The notes beneath the pieces were generated by a model. It did not search any database. It saw only the letters and a program-made list of their open reading frames with translations, and was not told the origin of the DNA. This document shows positions 5,547 through 12,215 of a DNA stretch of 14,761 bases, piece after piece. Both the position numbers and the translations under genes were made by a program. Positions within the stretch are counted from its first letter, which is position 1, and every line of letters starts with the position of its first letter. The DNA lies in NCBI GenBank assembly GCA_927910885.1, contig CAKMOD010000127.1, forward strand, positions 1 to 14,761. The letters are read 5' to 3'. The stretch is from an uncultured Prevotella sp. (GTDB taxonomy: Bacteria; Bacteroidota; Bacteroidia; Bacteroidales; Bacteroidaceae).

Positions 5547-8061
5547 ATGAGCAGCTCTCACACTCTTCCACCTCTAATGACTTACTACGCACATAATAGA
5601 TAGTCTTAACACCCTTTTTCCAAGCAAGTAGGTAAAGGTCGAGTATCTGACGCATTGTGAAGTCATTGGTGATATATAAGTTCATACTCTGTGCCTGATC
5701 AATATGACGCTGACGTACACCAGAAGCAAGAACACTCCACTTTTGGTTGATAAGATAAGCACTCTTATACATCCAGTAAGTCTCATCTGAAAGTTCAGGA
5801 GCAACACGTGGAAGCATACTTCCCTTCTTCTCTTCTAAGAAGAAACGCTTCATGATTGGGTCTAAACCAGCTGTCGTACCTGCAATAATACTTGTACTGC
5901 TGGTTGGAGCGACTGCAAGTAGATATGCATTACGCATACCCTGTAATGCAACTGTCTTGCGAACATCCTGCCATTCAGCACTATCATAACCACGCTTATC
6001 AAAGTAGGCACCTGTTTGCCAGTCACTTCCCTCAAAGAATTGATAGCTTCCCTTCTCCTTAGCAAGGTTTGAGCTGGCAAGGATAGCTGCTCGGTTGATA
6101 GTCTCGAACACCTTATCCATAAACTCTAAATGCTCTTCACTCTCCCACTTAATGCGACGCTTAGCAAGAGCATGGTGATAACCACTAATACCCAAGCCAA
6201 TAGAACGATAACGCTGGTTGGTAAGCTGTGCATAAGGAACAGGATAGAAATTAAGGTTGATAACGTTGTCGAGTGCACGAACAACGGTTGCAACCTTTTC
6301 TTTCATCTTCTCTTCGTCCTCCAATGGGAGTCTACCAAGTGAAAGACTTGCCAAGTTACATACGACAAACTCACCTGGACGAGTAGTTGTAACAACAACG
6401 GTGTCACCATCCTTTGTTTCTACTTCCTTCGATACAGTCTCAATAGGAGCCATGTTCTGAGCAATCTCAGTACAAAGATTAGAGCAGTAAATCATACCCT
6501 TATGAGCGTTAGGATTAGCTCTGTTCACCGTGTCACGATTGAAGGTAAATGGTGTTCCAGTCTCAACAGCAGAACGAAGAACCAATCTAACAATATCCTT
6601 AATGCTAATAACACGACGTGAAAGTCGCTGATCATTCACACAATCAAGATACTTACGTTCCCATTCTTCGCCGTAACAATCCTCAAGGCAATAACCCTTT
6701 ATACGCATAATCTCGTTAGGACAGAAGAGTGACCAGTTCTGATTCATATCTTCCTCAGCCATCTTCCAGAATAAGTCTGGATAGCAAATTGCTGGGAAAA
6801 TATCGTGTGCCTTCATACGATCGTCACCGTTGTTGGTACGAAGTTGCAGGAACTCTGGTAGATCTTTGTGCCATACATCTAAGTAAACGGCTACAGCACC
6901 TTGGCGCATTCCTAACTGATCAACAGCAACAGCAGTATCATTAACGAGTCGCATCCAGCGGATAACACCACCTGCTACACCCTTAAAACCACGGATATTA
7001 CCACCGGTTGCACGTACTTTACCGAAGTACATACCCATACCACCACCAAACTTGCTCACCTGTGAGAAGTTGTCCAAGCTACGATAGATACCATCCAAAC
7101 TATCTGGTACAGTGTCAATGAAGCAACTTGAAAGCTGATGACTTGGCTTACGAGAATTAGAAAGGGTAGGTGTTGCCATAGTTACTTCCAACTTACTGAG
7201 CAAGTCGTAGATACGACGTACCCACATAAGACGGTTTTCCTTCTCTGGCATAGCAAGGTGAAGTGCAATTCCAAGGAACATTTCCTGTACACGCTCAATC
7301 ACTTTACCAGAGTAATTCTTTATAACATAACGCTTTAGAAGTAGATCAAGACCTGAATAATTAAGGAGCTTATTGCGTTCAGGGTCAATGAAAGTAGCAG
7401 CCTCATTGATTTCTTCTTCGCTATAATTTTGAAGAATATAATCACCATAAAGTCCTTCTTCGGTCATATATTTAACCTTACGATAGAAGGTTTTGAGTCC
7501 CAACTCTTCCTCCAAACGAGTGATTTTCTTTTCAGAACGATAAGAAAGAATACGTGCTGAAATCATCTCCCATGCTGGAGCCTCTGGTGTTGTCAATTCT
7601 ACAGCTGCCTTGATAAGTGCTTCAATAGAGTCCTTTTGTGACATACCAGGCTTAGTGAAACTTGAGAACTTCTCCTGAAGAGTCACCATACTATAAGAAC
7701 GCTCGCGGTATTCACGGGCTACACTGTGCAATACATCAGCCAGCTCACGATCGTCAGCAGTCCACACAATGTAGTTAATAGCCTGTCGCTGCTCATTACG
7801 CTGATAACGAAAGAGGATATAATTCTTTGCTTCATCGTAATGTCCATGTGCCATAAGACACTTCTCCACACGGTTCTGGATATCCTCCACAGTACGCAGT
7901 TCAGGGTTCTCAGTGATAAACTGCTCTACTTCGCTTACCATTCCGGCTATCTCACTGTCTGAAACATCCTTTCCGGTGCTGATAAAACTCTTTTTAATGG
8001 CTATTGAAATCTTTTCGTTATTATAGACTTCTACTTCTCCATTACGTTTTGTTATATTCAT
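5542..8061 (-). CDS. nrdA: Ribonucleoside-diphosphate reductase, alpha (catalytic) subunit, class I
   Basis: NrdA binds ribonucleoside diphosphates and reduces them to deoxy forms using the radical passed from NrdB. The 839-residue protein opens with an ATP-cone (about 1-93, MNITKRNGEVEVYNNEKIS...), so overall activity should be sensed through ATP/dATP. Active-site features visible are the redox pair C313 (SSCF) and C568 (VVCNL), the N528-x-C530-x-E532 motif with the thiyl-radical cysteine, the PTSSTS...GTTAGLDP segment (719-734), the radical-transfer tyrosines Y822-Y823, and the C-terminal shuttle C834-x-x-C837 that accepts electrons from thioredoxin or glutaredoxin. All are intact. It is the first gene of the nrdA-nrdB operon, with a -7 element near 8181. 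The stop codon lies inside an AT-rich inverted repeat. This is an oxygen-dependent enzyme in a presumed anaerobe. Confidence 0.97.
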   Translation of the reverse strand: MNITKRNGEVEVYNNEKISIAIKKSFISTGKDVSDSEIAGMVSEVEQFITENPELRTVEDIQNRVEKCLMAHGHYDEAKNYILFRYQRNEQRQAINYIVWTADDRELADVLHSVAREYRERSYSMVTLQEKFSSFTKPGMSQKDSIEALIKAAVELTTPEAPAWEMISARILSYRSEKKITRLEEELGLKTFYRKVKYMTEEGLYGDYILQNYSEEEINEAATFIDPERNKLLNYSGLDLLLKRYVIKNYSGKVIERVQEMFLGIALHLAMPEKENRLMWVRRIYDLLSKLEVTMATPTLSNSRKPSHQLSSCFIDTVPDSLDGIYRSLDNFSQVSKFGGGMGMYFGKVRATGGNIRGFKGVAGGVIRWMRLVNDTAVAVDQLGMRQGAVAVYLDVWHKDLPEFLQLRTNNGDDRMKAHDIFPAICYPDLFWKMAEEDMNQNWSLFCPNEIMRIKGYCLEDCYGEEWERKYLDCVNDQRLSRRVISIKDIVRLVLRSAVETGTPFTFNRDTVNRANPNAHKGMIYCSNLCTEIAQNMAPIETVSKEVETKDGDTVVVTTTRPGEFVVCNLASLSLGRLPLEDEEKMKEKVATVVRALDNVINLNFYPVPYAQLTNQRYRSIGLGISGYHHALAKRRIKWESEEHLEFMDKVFETINRAAILASSNLAKEKGSYQFFEGSDWQTGAYFDKRGYDSAEWQDVRKTVALQGMRNAYLLAVAPTSSTSIIAGTTAGLDPIMKRFFLEEKKGSMLPRVAPELSDETYWMYKSAYLINQKWSVLASGVRQRHIDQAQSMNLYITNDFTMRQILDLYLLAWKKGVKTIYYVRSKSLEVEECESCSS

Positions 8062-8422
8062 TACTTCTTTTATAAAGTTTTCTATTTTGTACTACTTCAA
8101 TTCGCTATTGAGACTTACTTATTTACGTATAAGTAACATATTATTAGTAACTTACGCCTTTTAGCGGGTTTTTGTATGGACAAAGTTAAGAAAAAAAACT
8201 GATATGACAGTTATCCAAAATGGAATATTTTGAGAACAAATTTACTTTTAATTGTTTTCCAAAATAGAAAAGAATTAAGTGTTCTTTTTGTTTAAAATTG
8301 AAGTACTTTTAGCTGTTCAAAATCTCTATCTATAGCTTACAAAAAGCATTTATTTCGCTATCTAAAATTATAGTTTATGGCTTTATCAAATAAAAATCGC
8401 CTTGCCCTTCTGCTTGATAAGC
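8062..8422. other. nrdA upstream region, 361 bp without a gene
   Basis: It contains the nrdA promoter element (8181-8188), an 8-bp dyad in the leader (TTACTTAT 8115-8122 against ATAAGTAA 8129-8136), and two near-identical 12-mers TCCAAAATRGAA at 8214-8225 and 8258-8269, exactly 44 bp apart. TTATCCAAA at 8211-8219 differs from a DnaA box by one base. Near 8380-8422 an imperfect hairpin (GCTTTATCAA against TTGATAAGC) could end the lipoprotein transcript, but it lacks a T-run. I do not see a classic NrdR box pair. Confidence 0.45.
8181..8188 (-). promoter_or_regulatory. Putative nrdA promoter, -7 element
   Basis: The minus strand reads TAACTTTG, an exact TAnnTTTG match, giving a leader of about 110 nt. 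The -33 TTTG at the usual 19-21 bp is not evident; the nearest TTTTG is about 28 bp upstream. An activator, or use of the 44-bp-spaced repeats just upstream, could compensate. Confidence 0.45.
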
Positions 8423-9043
8423 TTATTCGTCATCTGATGACTCATCCGTAAGCTTTGGAGCTTTGAACTTGACAACTGTTCTAAAACCACTGATAGGACT
8501 AATCTTTCGCTTTCTTATTTCATCACTTGACAACAATGTAGCCTTATTGTCTTTATGTTCAACAAGGATAAAAGCTAAATCATCATAGCGTACACGTAGA
8601 CTATCAGATACTATCTGATGGTAGGCTTTCCGGTATTTCTCCTGCTTCATAAAGGAATCTGAACGTGAGCAGAGGAAGACGATGCGGTTGTCAACCTTGA
8701 AATAATGTGAAGGATACATATCATCAACAGACCATTCTCCACCCATAAACGCATCATAATAAGCAGGATGAATAGCAAAGACGTCACTGTTGATATAGAC
8801 ACCATTTGTATAAACACCGTGGTCTTCGTATCCGTATCCACATTTAAGAACGAATGCTTTATCATTAGGATATTGCTTAATAAAACGATGAATACATCCC
8901 AAAAAGGCTGATTTCATCTCTGTGGTGTCAACAAGAACAAGACTGTCTAATGGATTATTGTCTGTTGATTTTTGACAAGTCTTATTACAACAGGAGGATA
9001 GGAGGGTAAGAAGAAAGACGAAGAAGAGTGCAGTTTGTTTCAT
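8423..9043 (-). CDS. Small predicted lipoprotein, function unknown
   Basis: 206 residues. The N-terminus MKQTALFFVFLLTLLSSC is a lipoprotein signal: one lysine, a hydrophobic core, and the lipobox LSS-C with C18 as the lipidated residue (C19 follows). After C18 there is no aspartate; the polar CNKTCQKSTDNNPLDS linker suggests export towards the outer membrane, but this is not decisive. The mature part has no motif that I recognise; it is mixed alpha/beta in character and ends with an acidic, charged tail (LTDESSDDE). It lies 53 bp after the glycosyltransferase gene on the same strand with no promoter in between, so it is probably the last gene of the DUF4254-GT9 unit. Maturation would need Lgt, encoded in this window. 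Confidence 0.75.
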   Translation of the reverse strand: MKQTALFFVFLLTLLSSCCNKTCQKSTDNNPLDSLVLVDTTEMKSAFLGCIHRFIKQYPNDKAFVLKCGYGYEDHGVYTNGVYINSDVFAIHPAYYDAFMGGEWSVDDMYPSHYFKVDNRIVFLCSRSDSFMKQEKYRKAYHQIVSDSLRVRYDDLAFILVEHKDNKATLLSSDEIRKRKISPISGFRTVVKFKAPKLTDESSDDE

Positions 9044-9096
9044 ACTTTTATGATGTAGAAGTCTTATATCTTTGTTCTTTAAAATGTTTCTATATT

Positions 9097-10152
9097 CTAT
9101 TCAGACTGTAATCCATCTTCAATACGCTGAATAATCTCTTCAGGAAGAATATTATTCATACAAGCAAAGTCGCCACGATGGCAAGGTTTATTACCAAAGA
9201 CAGAACAAGGACGGCAAGAGAGTGTATTGATTTGAACAGCATCTTCTTCCTTCTGTTGCCAACCCATAAATCCACAATAAGGATGGGTTGCGCCCCATAC
9301 ACTAACCACTCGTGTACCAGTGAGGGAAGCAAGGTGCATGTTAGCACTATCCATTGAAACCATAGTGTCGAGATGACTCATAAGGATGAGTTCCTTTTCG
9401 AGTCCTTTAAGGACGTTAGCAACGCAAAGACATTGTGGATATTGTGCTGCCCATTGGTTCAATACTTCTATTTCTTGTTTACCACCACCAAAGAGGAAGA
9501 TACGCCAAGAAGGATGTTTCTCAGTTAGTTTTCGCACCACAAGTTCCATCTTTTCCTGTGGATACATCTTACCTGCATGGGCTGCAAATGGTGCTATACC
9601 TATCCATCGTTCCGATGGTTGCTTTACACCTATTATATTAGGGAGAAGTTGTAAGTCGCCACCTTCAGCTGGGAAGATACTCGTAAATTCAGGTTTAATA
9701 GGATAGCCTAACGCTTCAAGTACGTCAGCGTAGTTTTGAAAAGAGGTAGGCTGCTGTATGAAAACCTTATTTTCTTCCCGACAGAGTAGCTTTTTTCCTT
9801 GCTTATGCTTATTGATATGTGCCACAGCTTTGCCATCGAGGAGGAAACGTAAGCGGAGGTAACGTGTTCGAAGCACGTTATGAAAATCGGCTACAGCTGT
9901 AAATTGTTTTGCTACCAAGCGACGGTAAAGCGTGTTGAGTCCTCTAAAACCTTTATATTCTTCTTTCAAGTCGGCAGCCATAAACTCAACATTCGGTGCT
10001 AAATGTTGGAAGAAAGGCTGTGCAAAAGGACGAGAAAGCACACTTATTCTCACATCGGGATACTGCTTGGCAAGTGAATAAACGATGGGAACTGTCATAG
10101 CAATGTCGCCCATAGCAGAGAATCGAATAATAAGAATATGTGGGGTTTTCAT
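9097..10152 (-). CDS. Glycosyltransferase family 9 (heptosyltransferase-like)
   Basis: 351 residues with a GT-B fold of the LPS heptosyltransferase type. The N-terminus (ILIIRFSAMGDIAMTVP) carries the family's G-D motif with D16 at the position of the catalytic aspartate of WaaC. The sugar-nucleotide-binding half has P188-F-A-A-H-A-G near 188-194 and the D268-S-A-N-M-H273 segment followed by G-T-R-V-V-S-V-W-G. Four cysteines near the C-terminus (313, 316, 324, 331) form a tight cluster. It should add a sugar, perhaps a heptose, to LPS core or another surface glycan on the cytoplasmic face of the inner membrane; the exact donor and acceptor cannot be read from sequence. It lies between the DUF4254 gene (164 bp upstream) and a lipoprotein gene. 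No TAnnTTTG element was found in front of it. Confidence 0.88.
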   Translation of the reverse strand: MKTPHILIIRFSAMGDIAMTVPIVYSLAKQYPDVRISVLSRPFAQPFFQHLAPNVEFMAADLKEEYKGFRGLNTLYRRLVAKQFTAVADFHNVLRTRYLRLRFLLDGKAVAHINKHKQGKKLLCREENKVFIQQPTSFQNYADVLEALGYPIKPEFTSIFPAEGGDLQLLPNIIGVKQPSERWIGIAPFAAHAGKMYPQEKMELVVRKLTEKHPSWRIFLFGGGKQEIEVLNQWAAQYPQCLCVANVLKGLEKELILMSHLDTMVSMDSANMHLASLTGTRVVSVWGATHPYCGFMGWQQKEEDAVQINTLSCRPCSVFGNKPCHRGDFACMNNILPEEIIQRIEDGLQSE

Positions 10153-10211
10153 AGGCTAACAGAAATAAATAAGTAGAATAAAGAATAGAGAAAGAGCTAT
10201 TATTGGTAAGG

Positions 10212-10277
10212 ATAAGCAATAAGATATGCTTATTCAATAATTGATAAAGCTCATTGGTGTTTACTCAAAACGAGTAA
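10212..10277. other. Small dyads in front of the glycosyltransferase gene
   Basis: ATAAGCA (10212-10218) faces TGCTTAT (10227-10233), and TTACTC (10261-10266) faces GAGTAA (10272-10277). Between them, CATTGGTGTT (10252-10261) is the complement of AACACCAATG, half of the palindrome found at 4065 and in the array at 11435. They may shape the message between the DUF4254 and glycosyltransferase genes; function unknown. Confidence 0.3.
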
Positions 10278-10281
10278 TTAC

Positions 10282-10310
10282 GCCCCTCCCCTATACAGAG
10301 TGGGAGGGGC
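10282..10310. repeat. GC-rich hairpin after the DUF4254 gene
   Basis: GCCCCTCCC (10282-10290) and GGGAGGGGC (10302-10310) form a perfect 9-bp stem with an 11-nt loop, 6 bp after the stop codon of the DUF4254 gene. It resembles the hairpin at 1258-1279 in sequence and in its place just after a stop. No T-run follows in the direction of transcription, so partial termination or 3'-end protection are both possible. Confidence 0.6.
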
Positions 10311-10316
10311 ATCAAA

Positions 10317-10922
10317 TTATTTCTTGTTGTAAAGAATCGGATTTGTTGCAGGGTCGTTGTACATCTTCATCTGGCGATAAACCTTCATGTACTTACGGCC
10401 ATGCTGAATGTCATCGAGCAACTGGTCGATGGCAAGACTGAGATCCTTCTGTTGTTCGAGGAGGATATTCAGCTTAGACTTACACTTCTCAACGTGCTCA
10501 GCTGAAGCATCCGTACGCTCAGTCTGCTCCTTCATGTGATAAATCTTCAATGCAAGGATAGACAGACGGTCAACTGCCCATGCTGGACTCTCGGTATTGA
10601 TAGTTGCTTCTGGTAGTGGAGTCACGTCAGAGTAGAGCTGGCGGAAATACGAGTCAATCTGCTCAACAAGGTCTGTACGGTCCTGGTTAGAGCGGTCAAT
10701 ACGATGCTTGAGACTCATTCCTTCGTCTGGATTGATATGTGGGTCGCGGATAAGGTCCTCGAAGTGCCACTGTACTGTGTCAATCCAGCATTTCAGATAG
10801 AGACGGTTTTCAATGGAATCTCTGTCGTAAGGGTTATTAATCGGCGTATCTACGTTGTCCGTAATATGATAATCACGGATTGCCTGATTGAAAATCTCGT
10901 TACAATGTTTTGTAAATGACAT
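10317..10922 (-). CDS. DUF4254 domain-containing protein
   Basis: 201 residues, soluble and largely helical, with no signal peptide. The pattern of the first half (N-x-x-N-P-Y-D near 29-33, then E-N-R-L-Y-L-K-C-W-I-D and W-H-F-E-D-L-I-R-D-P) fits the DUF4254 family of Bacteroidota, whose role is unknown. A coiled-coil-like helix spans about 140-175. I placed the start at 10922 (MSFTKHC) instead of an in-frame ATG 19 codons upstream (10979), because a well-formed promoter (-33 10977-10980, -7 10950-10957) sits inside that longer frame and would put the transcript start near 10943. It is followed on the same strand by a family 9 glycosyltransferase, a pairing common in this phylum as I recall, which hints at a role in glycan synthesis. 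Confidence 0.85.
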   Translation of the reverse strand: MSFTKHCNEIFNQAIRDYHITDNVDTPINNPYDRDSIENRLYLKCWIDTVQWHFEDLIRDPHINPDEGMSLKHRIDRSNQDRTDLVEQIDSYFRQLYSDVTPLPEATINTESPAWAVDRLSILALKIYHMKEQTERTDASAEHVEKCKSKLNILLEQQKDLSLAIDQLLDDIQHGRKYMKVYRQMKMYNDPATNPILYNKK

Positions 10923-10949
10923 TCGGTTTTTATTTTTCTGTTTATTCTG

Positions 10950-10980
10950 CAAATATAAAGTAAATTCCTTAAAGGACAAA
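10950..10980 (-). promoter_or_regulatory. Promoter of the DUF4254-glycosyltransferase unit
   Basis: On the minus strand, TTTG (10977-10980) and TATATTTG (10950-10957) match the Bacteroidota -33 and -7 elements, with a 19-bp spacer. A small dyad TCCTT-A-AAGGA (10966-10976) sits in the spacer, where a repressor could act. The start of transcription should fall near 10943, about 20 nt before the ATG. Confidence 0.75.
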
Positions 10981-11434
10981 ATAAAAACTCTTGTTTTTCA
11001 TTGTTAATCGCTTAATCTCAAATCAGTCATGATTGCCTAAACATATTTTATTTTCTTATCGAGTAGCTTGTCTGTCTTTACAATGTAGGAGTAGTGGTTT
11101 ATATCAAATCACAAATACAAATAAGACACGATAAAAAATATCCCTTTTAAGCGGATTTCATGCGCTTATAAGCCCCTCTGAATATGCCACATATCTATAC
11201 AATAAGTTTATATTTCGTTTGCTGTCATTTTAACAATTAGTAATAACTACTTGTAAATTAAGTGTTTATAAGTTTATAAAAGATGACAGGAGTGACAGGA
11301 AAATTATTTTTCCGCACTGACTATCTACGATAGAATTCCGTTTAATTTTTGTTTGTTCTAAATATGGAGTGATATAGTTTCCTCCATACTAATGATATTT
11401 CTTAGTTATTATTTTCTTTTCCTCCATATTTTAC

Positions 11435-11522
11435 GGATGGTGAACACCAATGGTGCGGATAGTTAACACCAATGGTGCGAACGATTAGCACTAATGGTGC
11501 GGATGGTTGATATTCATGTAAA
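11435..11522. repeat. 22-bp tandem repeat of a CACCAATGGTG palindrome
   Basis: Three consecutive 22-bp units (11435-11456, 11457-11478, 11479-11500) plus a decayed fourth (11501-11522). Each good unit begins GGAT or GAAC and ends with a near-palindrome (AACACCAATGGTGC, AACACCAATGGTGC, AGCACTAATGGTGC). A period of 22 bp is close to two helical turns, which would place all palindromes on the same face of the DNA and fits cooperative protein binding. A related pair with the same spacing lies at 4037-4070. Binding protein unknown. Confidence 0.8.
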
Positions 11523-11754
11523 AAACCTATTACAATCAAAGTGGAAACGGCTATTAACGTGTTACATTGTGGCGGATAGTATACGTATGATGAGTGATAA
11601 CAAATAGTGTTATTGCATTTTAGTCCCTATAATAATAAGGTGTAGTAGTTTATAGAATCAATTTAATTTCTATCAATGGCATAAATAAAGTTTTGAATAA
11701 TCCGATATAATTGTTTGATTTATCGTACAATTAAGTGTAAAAACGCCCAAAATA

Positions 11755-11779
11755 TGCACAAAGCTATATGGTTTGTGCA
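11755..11779. promoter_or_regulatory. Operator-like dyad upstream of the acpP promoter
   Basis: TGCACAAA (11755-11762) and TTTGTGCA (11772-11779) form a perfect 8-bp inverted repeat with a 9-bp centre. Its right edge is 28 bp before the -33 element of acpP, so it is well placed for a regulator of fatty acid synthesis. The regulator is unknown; a cryptic hairpin is the alternative. Confidence 0.5.
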
Positions 11780-11807
11780 ATAGATAGTGTATTTTTAATA
11801 AAAAAAC

Positions 11808-11838
11808 TTGCACACATGGAAAAAAAACAGTTCCTTTG
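11808..11838 (+). promoter_or_regulatory. acpP promoter
   Basis: TTG (11808-11810) and TTCCTTTG (11831-11838), spaced 20 bp, match the Bacteroidota -33 and -7 elements except for one base (TTnnTTTG for TAnnTTTG). The transcript should start near 11845, giving a leader of about 47 nt that is A-rich before the ATG. Confidence 0.65.
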
Positions 11839-11891
11839 CAACCGCATTTTGAATTTGGAAATCAATATTAAACATTTTAAAACTTACAATT

Positions 11892-12128
11892 ATGTCAGAA
11901 ATTGAATCAAAAGTAAAGGCTATTATCGTAGAGAAACTCGGTGTTGAAGAGGCTGAGGTAAAACCAGAGGCAAGTTTCACAAACGACCTCGGTGCTGACT
12001 CTTTGGATACAGTAGAGCTCATCATGGAGTTCGAGAAGGAGTTCGGTATTTCTATTCCAGACGATAAGGCTGAGAAGATCTCTACAGTAGGCGACGCTAT
12101 CTCTTACATCGAGGAGAACGCTAAGTAA
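11892..12128 (+). CDS. acpP: Acyl carrier protein
   Basis: A 78-residue acidic helical protein that carries growing fatty acyl chains on a 4'-phosphopantetheine arm attached to S37 within the D-S-L motif (GADSLDTVEL). Length and sequence are typical of bacterial type II ACP. The product is cytoplasmic and one of the most abundant proteins. It has its own promoter (11808-11838) and is followed 21 bp later by a strong intrinsic terminator, then fabF, its partner enzyme. The terminator would let ACP be made in excess over FabF. Start choice: the only ATG giving the standard N-terminus MSEIESKVKAIIVEKLGV. Confidence 0.97.
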   Translation: MSEIESKVKAIIVEKLGVEEAEVKPEASFTNDLGADSLDTVELIMEFEKEFGISIPDDKAEKISTVGDAISYIEENAK

Positions 12129-12149
12129 GGTTTACTCAAGATAAAAGTA

Positions 12150-12186
12150 CCAAGCAAAGCGTATGCCTTTGCTTGGCTTTTTTTTT
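12150..12186 (+). terminator. Strong intrinsic terminator between acpP and fabF
   Basis: CCAAGCAAAG (12150-12159), a 7-nt loop, CTTTGCTTGG (12167-12176), then C and a run of nine T. This is a textbook Rho-independent terminator inside what is otherwise an operon. It is expected to cut most transcripts after acpP and allow only partial read-through into fabF-rnc. Confidence 0.88.
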
Positions 12187-12215
12187 ACTTTACTTTTTTA
12201 ATTTATATTTCACGC

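Larger units (their letters stand above)
10982..11807. other. Large divergent intergenic region, no gene seen
   Basis: About 830 bp between two divergent promoters, with no ORF that I can support on either strand. Apart from the 22-bp repeats (11435-11522) and the acpP-proximal dyad (11755-11779), it holds the inverted pair CTGTCAT (11222-11228) and ATGACAG (11283-11289), a TGACAGGA direct duplication beside it, and small dyads ATACGTAT (11581-11588) and ATAACA/TGTTAT (11597-11613). The length is unusual for a compact genome, so an unannotated small RNA or a DNA site is possible. Confidence 0.5.

Noticed and set aside
8115..8136. NrdR box
   Set aside because: NrdR sites are usually a pair of 16-bp ACACTATATATAGTGT-like motifs about 31 bp apart; this dyad differs in sequence and is single.
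10923..10979. Longer start for the DUF4254 protein at 10979
   Set aside because: The promoter elements at 10950-10980 lie inside this stretch, so the transcript would begin downstream of that ATG.
11435..11522. CRISPR array
   Set aside because: The 22-bp units are directly adjacent with no spacers, and no cas genes are present.
11795..12025. 76-codon minus-strand ORF over the acpP start
   Set aside because: It is antisense to acpP and to its promoter; no independent support.
12204..12211. Independent fabF promoter (TATATTTC)
   Set aside because: It is one base off the -7 consensus but only 4 bp from the ATG and lacks a -33 element at the right distance, so it was not called.
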